Assembly: GCA_023091665.1 (NCBI GenBank)
Contig: JALJCQ010000007.1
Span: 1,426,001 to 1,490,000, forward strand
Origin: Pythium myriotylum
Lineage: Eukaryota; Oomycota; Peronosporomycetes; Pythiales; Pythiaceae
DNA: 64,000 nucleotides
Direction: 5' to 3'
Below, one piece after another: positions 23,660 to 33,423 of this stretch (its first letter is position 1; the number at the start of each line of letters is the position of its first letter). A model generated the notes under the pieces. That model was not told where the DNA came from. It ran no database searches and saw only the letters and a list, made by a program, of their open reading frames with translations. Made by a program: the position numbers and the translations under genes.

Positions 23660-25627
23660 TTATGAGGTGTTGTCGACTCGGATTCGTGCAAGATCTGCTG
23701 TGGAGCCGGCACTTCCTCTTGACGGGTGTTGTCTTTCTTGAGATTTTCGGATGTTGCTCAGCATGTGCTGAAGTTTAGCGACTGCAACATTCTCAACTTT
23801 TCCTGGCTTGATGAGATTAATGGATTCTCGGAAAGCATGACACGCATCCAGCAACTTGGATCCTTTTCGGTTCAAGTGAGGGTCCAATGCATCCAGAACG
23901 CCTTGAAAGAGAGGGCTCTTCTTGAATCGAGGAAAGCTGTCCTTGGTCATTAACTTCATGATTTCATCGTTTGCCTGGTTGAAGAAATGCGGTGGCACGT
24001 CTTCTGTTGGAGGCGTCTTCTTGAGTGTCTGAATCACGGAGTCACGGATACTAGCAGGGAGATTCACTTCCTTGGGAGAGTCTGGATTGATGTACCGCTG
24101 GACAATATATGTCGCCATTTGGTAGCGCTCCTCGCGCGGCAGTGCTCGAAACTTTTGGACATCTAGGCAAAACTTGAAGTTTTCGTCGCTATGCTCTGCT
24201 TCTAGAAACGCTTGAAAGCGCTGGGTAAGTATTGCATGCCGAAGGACTGCTGCAAGGTCACACCGCTCACCGAACCAAGCTATGTTGGCCTCAGCAGCAA
24301 CTTCAGGGAACTCATGGAACAGCTCCTCAAGCTTCGAGTATTTGCAAGTCAAGATCACGACGGGGGATCTAGCGATGACTCTACCATGTTGAAAGTTGAG
24401 TCGTTCAAAAGTGAACGGACCAAAGTAGCATCCGGGCGTGAGAAAGACAGAGTGCTCCCTTTTACCTGCACGATTTCTCTCCCCTGAGACAATCTCAAGC
24501 ACTCCATAGACGACAATCACGAACTTGGACTCGTCCTTCGATTCCTGCTCCAGAACAACGTCGTTCTTGCGGACGTGGTCTTCGATGAGCAGGTCATGAG
24601 CGAATTTGACAAGTCGAGCAGACGGCACACTTTTCATGTACGGAAGCACGCCGCTCATAATGGCTTTGGCAACCAAGCGTTCTTTGAGTAGTTTGTACAC
24701 ACTCTCTTTAACATCTGGTAGCCTCTCAAGGAACAAATGAAAGGCTTCTTTCTCGATACTCATGAGCAAACAACTCTCGACCGACGTCACCGTCGCTGCT
24801 CGTGGGATATTGATCAGGAGGGACATCTCACCAAAGAACGACCCAGGCTCGAGGGTCGCAAGTGGGGCTGACGCACGTGAACTTGATACTTCAAGCGTTC
24901 CTGCAAGTGTTACATACATCTGTGTGCTCATGCCCTCGTCCTCTCTAAAGATCATAGACTTTGGAGGGTATACTCTGATCGTCGATACGTCCGTCAAGGC
25001 GACAAGCTTATCGCGAGGAATGCCCGAGAAGAAGGGTATGTGGCCAACAAGTTCCACAAGGTCGGAGTTGGTAAGTGCATTGATGGACTGCAAACCATTG
25101 GCGCCTTTTGCTGTAAAATTCTTGAGCGCTACAGTAAGATATTTTGTGCGGTGGCGCAACTCCACGCGATCGCCTGTTGCAGACCGCAGGATGACTTCTT
25201 CGCCGCCGGATGGGCAAGAGTACCGACACACCACATCATTCTCGCCTCGCCAATACACAAGCACCTCACCGCACTGCACGGCTCCAGCTTCGTCATCCCA
25301 AACAGACTCAGCGCCGTTCACGTCAAACCTTGCGCGCCTCGCCGCGGTCTGCAATGAGTTCTCTGGCTGAATATGCACCGGCGCGCGCGTGGCGAGGATT
25401 GTGTGGAGTTTGACGTTGTCTTTGAACAAGTCGACGCAGCCGTCGATGACGAGCAGAACGACGGCCTGCGAGGGTTTCACTGGCCGCCGCTCGTCAATGC
25501 GCTTGAGCTTGGAGTTTGCGATCACGCGTTCTTTTTGGTCGCCGCCGATGAGCGGGAGCACCGTGCTCGATTCGTAGATGCCCCGCACTTCGTGTGTGTC
25601 AGCCTGAGAGCCCAGCACGGCGCCCAT
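23660..25627 (-). CDS. Cyclic-nucleotide-binding (x2) and RGS domain protein
   Basis: 655 residues if translation starts at MGAVLGSQ; the frame stays open upstream to 25867 with further ATGs, so the start is a judgement. MGAVLG is compatible with N-myristoylation after Met removal. CNB1 lies at about residues 196-305, with the phosphate-binding cassette FFGEMSLLINIPRAATV, whose Glu and Arg (R276) are the canonical cAMP/cGMP contacts. CNB2 lies at about 330-440; its cassette (YFGPFTFERLNFQHGRV) lacks the canonical Glu and is probably degenerate. An RGS domain lies at about 465-575 (RFQAFLEAEHSDENFKFCLD, YIVQRYI, MTKDSFPRFKKSPLF). RGS domains accelerate GTP hydrolysis on G-alpha. The protein could therefore link cyclic nucleotide levels to G-protein shut-off at a membrane (inference). 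There is no kinase or channel domain, so it is not an ordinary PKA regulatory subunit. Confidence 0.9.
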   Translation of the reverse strand: MGAVLGSQADTHEVRGIYESSTVLPLIGGDQKERVIANSKLKRIDERRPVKPSQAVVLLVIDGCVDLFKDNVKLHTILATRAPVHIQPENSLQTAARRARFDVNGAESVWDDEAGAVQCGEVLVYWRGENDVVCRYSCPSGGEEVILRSATGDRVELRHRTKYLTVALKNFTAKGANGLQSINALTNSDLVELVGHIPFFSGIPRDKLVALTDVSTIRVYPPKSMIFREDEGMSTQMYVTLAGTLEVSSSRASAPLATLEPGSFFGEMSLLINIPRAATVTSVESCLLMSIEKEAFHLFLERLPDVKESVYKLLKERLVAKAIMSGVLPYMKSVPSARLVKFAHDLLIEDHVRKNDVVLEQESKDESKFVIVVYGVLEIVSGERNRAGKREHSVFLTPGCYFGPFTFERLNFQHGRVIARSPVVILTCKYSKLEELFHEFPEVAAEANIAWFGERCDLAAVLRHAILTQRFQAFLEAEHSDENFKFCLDVQKFRALPREERYQMATYIVQRYINPDSPKEVNLPASIRDSVIQTLKKTPPTEDVPPHFFNQANDEIMKLMTKDSFPRFKKSPLFQGVLDALDPHLNRKGSKLLDACHAFRESINLIKPGKVENVAVAKLQHMLSNIRKSQERQHPSRGSAGSTADLARIRVDNTS

Positions 25628-26056
25628 GGTCGGCAGTCGGTCCACACTCGCAAAGCCGCAGGCGCGTGCCACACCATGCACGCCGACCCGAGTTCGCGGC
25701 GCAGGCCCCACTTCTCGCACGCGGACGCAGTTCCCGCGGCTCCCATGGCGCCGGGAGCCCATATATAGCCATGCATCAATTGAATGTATTTTTACAAGTC
25801 TCATGCAGCCACCTCTGTTGAAGAGCATGTCGCTAAAATCCGTATGAAAGGAAATGGTGTGGACCACGCGAGAGACATATCCGTCGCGGGAGAGATGACC
25901 TCGTGGACATGATGGCTTCGTTCGGTTCTTTCTACGCCGCTGTCGACAGACGCTCGAACCAGAGAGCGCGGCGAAATAGACGACGGCGCATCTCCTCGGG
26001 CGACCGGCAACACAGACCGAGAATTTAGATCGTCACTTGGGCGCCGAGAAGCAAGC
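25628..26056. promoter_or_regulatory. Divergent upstream region between CNB-RGS and KIX/F-box/LRR genes
   Basis: 429 bp between the two start codons. Part (to 25867) is the open frame upstream of the chosen CNB-RGS start, and could be N-terminal coding sequence if an earlier ATG is used. The remainder shows no recognisable gene. No specific promoter element can be assigned. Confidence 0.35.
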
Positions 26057-27281
26057 ATGACGGCGCTCGCCTCCCCCGCGCCCGCGCTCGCCGAGGCGCC
26101 GACCAAGCGCGGCTGGCACGCGACCACGGCGCTCCACGTGCGGCGCCGCGTGCTGCTTCAGATGTACGTGTCTGTCGGGCCCCTGGACCCTGCGACTGAC
26201 TGACCAACAGTCTCCGAACAGCCTGCTGCTGCTCAAGACCAAGTACGGCAAGGTGGACGCCAAGATCTCGTACATCGCGCGCCGCGCCGAGCTCGCGCTC
26301 TACACGCAGGCCTTCTCGCTGGACGAATACCGGAACCCCAAGACGCTGAACCGCCGACTCCACTCGCTCGTCGTCAAGTTGCACATGAACAACTTGGCCG
26401 CGAGAGAAGACCAGATCTTCGACGTCGAGGGAGATGGCGGTTCTGCCTCCATGGACGAAACACATGCCTCCGCATCGGCAGCTCCGCAGCCTCCCAAGCG
26501 TGCACTTGCCGAGAGTCCGTGTTCTCAATCGATACGCTCAATGCACAAGCGCCCACGGACCAGTTCAGTCGACGCTGTAACTCACGAGAGCGCAATCTGC
26601 TTCGACGGGAACCGCGACCTCCTCCAGCAGGTCTGCTCGTTCCTGAGCGCGGCAGGCGCTCTTCGACTCGCCTCCACGAGCAGGAACATGCACGCTATCA
26701 TCCCGTTGTTCGTCACAACTGTTCAAGTGTCGGTACGTACGCTCGAGACGCTGTCACCATCGACGCGCACTTCGTTCTTCGACCGCTTCGCTAACTTGGA
26801 GCACTTCGAAGTCCACGGCGACGAGCAGTCGCACTTGCACTTTGACTTTCAGAACGAGCTCGCCCTCGTACGGCGAAATGTCGTTTGCCGCAGCTTACTT
26901 GTCGCTCTTGCGCGCCAACCTCTCTCTCGGCTGAAGTGCGTGCGGTGGCATTTCGCATTCGTAGATGGGGTTCACGACCGTATCACCAACCAAATCGCCG
27001 AGGTGTTGCTCGATCCGGGCAAGTTCCCCCGGCTTGTTGAGCTCTCTCTCGTAGGGAACGCCGTGTCCGACGACGGCGTTGCCTTCCTCTGCAAATCTCT
27101 CCGTCGCTTTCAGTACAGGACGTCGATTCAAACGCTGAATCTTGAGCAAAATTTTGTGGGTGAGCGAGGACGACGTGAGCTGGAGCAACTCGAGGGGGAC
27201 AGAGAACTCTACAACAGCGCCAAGCTGATCATTGTGAAACTGAAGGGCAATCTCCTCACGTCAGCTCCCCTTTCACGGTGA
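26057..27281 (+). CDS. KIX-like, F-box-like and leucine-rich repeat protein
   Basis: Exons 26057-26163 and 26222-27281; 388 residues. The 58-nt intron (CAGAT|GTACGTG...CCGAACAG|C) is fixed by phase 2. At residues 25-95, RRRVLLQILLLLKTKYGKV, then ISYIARRAELALYTQAFS, EYRNPKTLNRRLHSLV resembles the three-helix KIX domain of coactivators, with the characteristic ELxLYxxAxSxxEY pattern. A Ser/Ala-rich linker with basic KRPR clusters could be a nuclear signal. An F-box-like helix pair follows (LLQQVCSFLSAAGALRLAST). A C-terminal leucine-rich repeat has LVELSLVGNAVSDDGVAFL and IQTLNLEQNFVGERG. It might link transcription-factor binding to ubiquitination (inference). Domain calls are by eye; the KIX match is better than the F-box match. 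Confidence 0.7.
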
Positions 27282-27497
27282 CCCAACATTCACCCATAAT
27301 AGCGATTAGGATACGTGACTACAGCATGCATATCATTTGTGTCGTCAGTTTGGTCCTTGTGATGGTTGCCATGTATGTCAATTTGCACCAGCCCGGTTGC
27401 CTTTCCATCTCGTGGGCCACTCAATAGAAGCCCCTCTCCCGAGACGATACGACCAATGATTATGACGAGGCATCGCACGAACGTGTAGATCCCAGTC

Positions 27498-28853
27498 ATG
27501 CGTGCGACCTTCTCTCGGACTCTCCGCGCGCGCAAGTGGGCCGCCGGATGGCGAGTTGGGCGCGCGAGGATGACGTCCGCCGTCTCCGCGGCCGCTGGCG
27601 ACGCTGCTAGCAATGCTAATAAACACGTGGTGGTTGGCATGTCGGGAGGCGTGGATTCGTCAGTGACGGCACTGCTGCTCACGCAACAGGGCTACCGTGT
27701 CACGGGCGTGTATATGAAGAACTGGGATGCAAGCGATGAGCTTGGCGACGCTGCATGCCCGCATGATGCTGAGTTCAAGGACGTCGAGGCAGTCTGCGCC
27801 CAACTTCAGATCGAAGCACGAAAAGTCGACCTCGTGCAGTCCTACTGGAACTCGGTCTTCTCTCCTTGCCTGGAGGGGTACGAAGAAGGTCTCACACCAA
27901 ATCCGGACATTCTGTGCAATCGAGAGATCAAGTTTAAGGCGTTTCTCGACTACGCGGACTCCATCGGAGCCGACTTCGTTGCGACTGGCCATTACGCAGC
28001 ACTGCAGCGTGACCCACGCAGTGAACGCAGCGAGCGGGTGCTCTTTGCAGCCAAGGACGACTCAAAGGACCAGAGCTACTTCCTCTCAAACGTTGCCGGG
28101 ACTGCGTTCCAGCGAGTACTCTTCCCTCTGGGTGAACTGTGCAAGACGGAGGTTCGGCAGATCGCGGAGGCAGAGGGCCTCGCCACGGCCGCAAAGAGAG
28201 ACAGCGTCGGTATCTGCTTCATCGGCAAGCGTAACTTCGCCGACTTTATTCACCAGTACATCCCAAAACAGGAAGGGTTCTTTTATACCGTTGACGGACA
28301 GCGTCTCCACAGCCACAACGGCTTCACGGCGTACACTGTTGGACAAGGTGCGAAGATGCAAGGAAAGAGTGAGAAGTGGTTCGTGGTGGGAAAGCGAAAG
28401 CGGGATCACGCTGTGATTGTGGCTGCTGGGACCAAGCACCCGGCGCTGTTCACGGACACACTCTTTGCGTCTGCGGAACAGTTCAACTGGATCGCAGGTG
28501 AGCTGCCCAAGGAACTGCTCTCCACCGGCAGGTTACGGTGCTCGTACAGAGTTCGATACAGGCAGCCACTTGGCGAGTGTACCGTCTCAATCGTTTCGAA
28601 GCGAGAGGCCCACAGAGATGCCAGCGAGCTGCAGGACTGGAGTTTGGACAGCAACATGTCCGATGCCAACGAAACCTACTTACGCTTGGACTTCGATCAA
28701 CCGCAGCGGGGCGTCACCACTCAGCAGGCTCTCGTACTCTACCGCGACGACGGATTGTGTTACGGCGGCGGGCCCATCGCGATCTCCGGTCGCTCGTATC
28801 ACGAACTCGGAAAGCCTCTCGACCCCAATGTCTTCGATTGGCGCTCGCATTAA
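27498..28853 (+). CDS. TRMU: Mitochondrial tRNA-specific 2-thiouridylase
   Basis: Single exon, 451 residues. MnmA/TRMU thiolates U34 of mitochondrial tRNAs for Lys, Glu and Gln using ATP and a persulfide relay. The first 40 residues (MRATFSRTLRARKWAAGWRV) are basic and acid-poor, as in mitochondrial presequences. The PP-loop GMSGGVDSSVTALLL binds ATP. The catalytic cysteines sit in LTPNPDILCNREIKF and SVGICFIGKRNF, and the family motifs ATGHYA and DQSYFLSNV are present. The C-terminal beta-barrel region with RYRQPL and a GGPI ending is complete. The start is the first ATG of the frame and gives the presequence. VAC14 follows on the same strand, 129 bp downstream. Confidence 0.96.
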   Translation: MRATFSRTLRARKWAAGWRVGRARMTSAVSAAAGDAASNANKHVVVGMSGGVDSSVTALLLTQQGYRVTGVYMKNWDASDELGDAACPHDAEFKDVEAVCAQLQIEARKVDLVQSYWNSVFSPCLEGYEEGLTPNPDILCNREIKFKAFLDYADSIGADFVATGHYAALQRDPRSERSERVLFAAKDDSKDQSYFLSNVAGTAFQRVLFPLGELCKTEVRQIAEAEGLATAAKRDSVGICFIGKRNFADFIHQYIPKQEGFFYTVDGQRLHSHNGFTAYTVGQGAKMQGKSEKWFVVGKRKRDHAVIVAAGTKHPALFTDTLFASAEQFNWIAGELPKELLSTGRLRCSYRVRYRQPLGECTVSIVSKREAHRDASELQDWSLDSNMSDANETYLRLDFDQPQRGVTTQQALVLYRDDGLCYGGGPIAISGRSYHELGKPLDPNVFDWRSH

Positions 28854-28982
28854 TAGAATCTCGCGTTCAATTATAATTTCGCACCTGAGGCGCCTCAGCC
28901 TCAGACAGCACTTTGAGGTGTCTTTTCTGAGTCGAATCCTTTCTCCGGCCTCATTCGAAACTCACGAAGAAGAAAGAGAAGG

Positions 28983-31439
28983 ATGAGCGAGGCGCCGTCG
29001 ATGCTGCCGACGCAGGGCTTCACGGCCGCCGCGGCCGCCGTCATGGGCGCGGCGATGGGCGGAGGAGACGGACCGCCGCCCTCCGCGTACCAGCTGCCGC
29101 TGCCGCTCTCGCCCAACCTCATGCGCAACCTCGGCGACCGGTCGTACGACAAGCGCAAGAGCGCGGCGATGGAGCTCGAGAACCTCATCAAGTCACTTCA
29201 GGAGAGCGCCAACGCCATCGACATGCAGCACCACATCCACGGCACGAAGGGGAAGAACCCGAGCCACCAACGCATCGTCGACATCATCGAGCTGCTCGGC
29301 AACGAGTTTGCGTGCTCGACCAACGCCAACCACCGCAAGGGAGGGCTCATTGGCCTCGCCGCCACAGCCATTGGGCTCATGCACGACGCGCATATCCATC
29401 TCGACAAGCTGCTCCCGCCTGTTCTCCATTGCTTTGATGACCCGGAGTCGCGCGTGCGCTACTACGCATGTGAGTCCCTGTACAACATCGCCAAGGTCGC
29501 GCGGGGCCACATCCTGCAGTACTTCAACCAGATCTTCGATGGACTCTGCAAGCTGTTCGCCGATGTCGACGTCGACGTCAAAAATGGCGCTAACCTACTC
29601 GATCGACTCGTGAAGGATATTGTCACCGAGAGCGAGTACTTCGACGTTGACATGTTTATTCCTCTGCTACACAAGTACATCCGAATGACCAACCCGTACA
29701 TCCGTCAGCTACTGGTGGGCTGGATCACCGTGCTCGATTCGGTGCCGGACATCGATATGCTTGACTGGCTGCCCGAGTTCCTCGACGGCCTCTTCAACAT
29801 GCTCAGTGACGGCAACCGCGAGATTCGACAGGCTGCTGACAGCGCGCTCGCAGAGTTTTTGCGCGAAATCAAGGCCACTGACCACGTCGATTACGGTCGA
29901 ATGGTGGAAATCCTCGTTGGACAGTGCAACTCGAAAGAGCGCTTCAACCGACTCACTGCGATTACTTGGGTCCACGAGTTTGTCAATCTTGGGAAAGAGA
30001 AGCTTGTCATGTTCTACGCCGACTTGCTTGCAGCAGTGACTCACTGCATTTCTGATGCTGAGCATGAGATTCGGCAAGTCGCTGAACGCGCAAATGACGA
30101 CCTGCTTCAGCTGGTCAAATCAACCGAGGAGGATGTACCGCTCACTCCGTTGATGCAAAAACTGAACACGGAATTAGTCAGCGACCACGTGCCGACGCGA
30201 ATGGCAGCTTTACGTTGGATCTCGATGCTGTTAGAGAAGTCGCCCGAGCAACTCTCTGTTCATATTGGCGCGCTGTTGCCCACATTACTCAAGACCCTAT
30301 CGGATGTCTCGGACGCTGTGGTGCTGCTTGATTTGGAAGTGCTTGCGCGCATCTCACTCAACCGAGCCGAGTTTGAGCGCGTGATGAATGCAATTCTGCA
30401 GTTGTTCGCACATGACCGCCGCTTGCTCGAGACGCGAGGTAGTTTGATTGTACGCAAGATGTGCGTACTGCTAGACTCGAAAAGCATTTACTTAATCTTC
30501 GCCAAGGTCCTCGCAGCTGAGCCAAGCACGAACTCAAACGACACGGTCGCGCATCCCGCGAATGACGGCGAGTTTGCGTCAGTCATGGTGCAGACCCTAA
30601 ACTTGATTTTACTCACGGCCAACGAACTCGAGAATCTTCGCGAAATCCTCCGTCGCTGCTTCCAACCGAGCGCTTCAAATGATGACATCCAGGTGTTTAC
30701 GGTACGTCTGCGTAAGGTAACGTGACGGTATAGTGCACTAAGTGACCTGTCTCATGGTGCTACAGGCCCTCTTCAAGTCTTGGTGTCACAACCCAGTCGC
30801 GGTATTCAGCCTTTGTCTACTCGCCCAATCGTACTCGTTGTCATCCCAGCTCATCGCCAAATTATATCCTTTTTCACGACGAAGCAAAGCGATGCGTCGC
30901 TCACACTCCTGCTCTAACCTCTCGTTGCTTCCTTACATCACTTTTTGCCTGTGTGTACCGCAGAGATTGATGCTTCGGTGGGCTTCCTTATGCAGGTCGA
31001 CAAGCTCGTCCAACTCCTCGAGTCTCCGATCTTCATTCACATGCGACTCCAACTACTTGAGATCCAGGCTGACTACCACTCCGATCTTGTTAAGAGCCTG
31101 TACGGTCTACTTATGTTGCTGCCTCAGAGTGCGGCGTTTCGAATCCTCCGTGACCGTCTCGCGAGTGTGACCAACATGGCAACCGCAATCGGCCGGATAA
31201 ACATTGGTGCGGCTCCTCCTCTTGGCGATACTTCCTCCGTCAAGCAGAAATCGGAGAAGGCACCACACTCGGTCGACCAGATATTGTTGCTGGCGCACTT
31301 TGACAAAGTTCAGGAGCGCCACATGGAGGCGAAGAAGAAAGGTACGTTGGGCCTTGTGGGCCAGAAAAGACCGTCAGACGATAACGATGCACATGGCTTG
31401 CCAGGCCTTAACGAGAAGTCACTTCTGCGAGAGGCTTAG
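28983..31439 (+). CDS. VAC14: VAC14, scaffold of the PIKfyve/Fab1 lipid kinase complex
   Basis: Exons 28983-30701, 30766-30863, 30959-31341 and 31405-31439; 744 residues (human about 782). VAC14 is a HEAT-repeat scaffold that assembles Fab1/PIKfyve and Fig4 on endolysosomes to make PI(3,5)P2. Family marks are LGDRSYDKRKSAAMELE near the N-terminus, VRYYACESLYNIAKVARG, FIPLLHKYIRMTNPYIRQ, ALFKSWCHNPVAVFSLCLL and FLMQVDKLVQLLESPIF. The first intron (30702-30765) is GT-AG. The second (30864-30958) is apparently a U12-type AT-AC intron, see the separate entry. The third (63 nt, 31342-31404) has good splice signals but is open in frame, so a form 21 residues longer is possible. A long Ala-rich N-terminal extension precedes the repeats. 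TCATTC near 28951 upstream is initiator-like. Confidence 0.95.
30864..30958 (+). other. Putative U12-type (AT-AC) intron in VAC14
   Basis: The intron begins ATATCCTTTTT, identical to the U12-class 5' splice consensus (ATATCCTTT), and ends GTGTGTAC. Removing these 95 nt joins AAATT to CGCAGAGATTG and yields IAKFAEIDASVGFL. This aligns without gaps to the animal VAC14 segment between the SWCHNPVA and VDKLVQL motifs. TTCCTTACA, about 25 nt before the 3' end, partly matches the U12 branch-site consensus. The best GT-AG alternative (donor GTCGCT near 30896) would insert unrelated residues. Confidence 0.8.
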
Positions 31440-31529
31440 ATCGCACAAGTCTTCAATGTTCGTGGCGTCGTAATCCCATACACAGTATTGAACACCCCTC
31501 CCGCATGACGCCGGATGACTTATGTAATC

Positions 31530-33302
31530 TCATTCAGCCTTTAACTCTTTCTTCTCGCCGCGAAAGAGGCACATGCGCCCCGAGGAGTTGCCACCAGCGA
31601 TAAGGTTGAGCGTTGGGTGGAATACATTGATCGAGTGGACAGATGCGAAGTACTCGCTCGTGAGTTCTTGGATCGGGCTCTTGCGTGTGGCTTTGAATAT
31701 CTGGATTCGCCGCGGTTGTTGCATGCACCCGATAACATATTCATCTGGGCGTTTGGGATTCCACGCGGCATGGAGCTTCGTGAGCCACCGCCCTGTCTGG
31801 TTATTGTGTGGAATACGCAGGGTGGGTTTAACATCGTCGGTGCGTAGATGGGATGTGTCTTTCGTATCGTACACGTGAATGTAGTCGTCTTGTCCGACCG
31901 TCACAAGGTGGCTACCGGTTGGAGAGAAATAGGCACAGTTGACACTGCGGTGGTGGGGCATTGTGACGAGCGGCTGGTTGCTTGTCTTCTTGAGCTTCCG
32001 TGCATCCCAAAGGCACACAGTGCGGTCGAGAGATGCCGTCGCGAAGCAACTACAACGTGGACATCAAACAGACGCAAGTCGATTAGTGCACAATAAGTAT
32101 CAGTCCTCAGACAAGAAATTCGTACTAGTCGATGACTGGGTGCTGGTGGACAGTCTGAACTTTCTTCTCATGAAGCAAGAAACCGGTATGAGTGGATGGG
32201 GATTCGCGGCGATCCAAACTCCACACATTGCCATCATCCCCGCTGAGCAAGAACTGGTCTCGTTGCATGGTAAGAGTCATTGACGTGATCCCAGTATGGT
32301 CATCTGTTGCAAATAGTTCCGTGAACTTTGCCGCCTTGAGATCAAACTCACGCATTGACCCATCAAAGCTGGAGGAGAGCAGCTTAGTTGGGTCATGTGG
32401 CAGGAAGTGGAGCTGGGTCGTCGGCAGCGTATGGGGTCGATACATGGCTACGACGTTTTCATCGCTTTCGGGAGCATCTGCATTCCACAGCGCCAGATTG
32501 CCACGCTTGTCACCACATGCAACGATAACTCGGTCAGCCCGTGGATGGAATGCAATTGAGTAGATCCGTTCCTCGACAGCTTTAACTACACCGGTGCTCT
32601 GGAGTGTGTAGTCCACGACATCTACACCGCTAGCGTCGACGCGGAGATCCTCTTCGCGATCCTCATACTCACCACCGAGGATGCTTGCAAGAAGTTGATG
32701 ACTTTGTGACCCATCCACATTGAGTGCCTCAGCGTCCAAGTTGGCGTCAAATCTTGAAGGTTCCTCCTTCTTGAGAGATCGGAACTCTTCGGGCGACAAC
32801 GGGTTCTTGTTGTCACGCAACATGAGCTCCTCGGCGACCTTTCCTTCCAATCGGCGCGACTTGCGGATCGGCGCGACAGACATATCACGCACTTTTCGCT
32901 TGGTGCTGAGTCCTCGCTGCGTCGCGGCAGTCGGAGGCTTTGTGGGCACTGCAGCCGCCGTCCGTGCTGCGATCTTTGCCTGCGATGCCCAACAGTCAAT
33001 CTCCAATCGAACCACGACGACGCGACGCCAGGACCCACCGTGGACACGCCCATCGAGCGCATGAAGTCCAGGTTGCGCTGGACGTTCTCCAGCCGCTTCC
33101 GCTCATACTCGGTCATTCCGTCCCCGACGCTCGGCGCTTGCTCCGCGTCCGACTCTTGCTCGGCGTCCGACTCCAGCTCCGCGTCGGGCTCTTGCTTGGC
33201 GACAGCCGCGTCGCTCGTGGCTGCGCCGCTGGGCTCGCGCTGCGTCCTCGAGTGGGCCATCGCAGCGCGTCGCTGCTGGGTCTGCGCGCGCGTCCGCCTC
33301 AT
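31530..33302 (-). CDS. WDR76/CMR1-like WD-repeat protein
   Basis: Exons 33302-33039, 32979-32126 and 32049-31530; 545 residues. The family binds damaged or stalled chromatin and acts as a DDB1-CUL4 adaptor (family knowledge: Cmr1/WDR76, related to DDB2). The N-terminus is Glu/Asp-rich and disordered, then YERKRLENVQRNLDFMRSMG resembles the WDR76/CMR1 entry helix. A basic KSRRLEGK-type segment follows, then seven or so WD blades: IYSIAFHPRADRVIVACGD, LPTTQLHFLPHDPTKLLSSS, TASLDRTVCLWDARKL (a WDxR motif used for DDB1 binding) and SVNCAYFSPTGSHLVTVGQD. Introns are 59 nt (ACG|GTGGGTCC...CATCGCAG) and 76 nt (GACTA|GTACG...GTTGTAG); the second removes an in-frame TAG. The gene is convergent with VAC14 and divergent from mL44 over 121 bp. 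Confidence 0.85.
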
Positions 33303-33423
33303 CGTGCTCGTGGTGGCGCCAAGACTTCGGTTGGCGTCACCAGCGTGAAGACACGAATTTAAGGTGGTGCACACGAGCCCAGGTATTTGGCGCCAACTCA
33401 CATCCCACATGGAGAAACAGTAG
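33303..33423. promoter_or_regulatory. Shared upstream region of WDR76-like and mL44-like genes
   Basis: Only 121 bp lies between the divergent start codons. Both transcripts must initiate within or very near this stretch. No specific motif is assigned. Confidence 0.35.

Noticed and set aside
30896..30963. Ordinary GT-AG reading of the second VAC14 intron (donor GTCGCT)
   Set aside because: It keeps the frame but inserts residues with no counterpart in VAC14, whereas the AT-AC reading restores the conserved sequence exactly.
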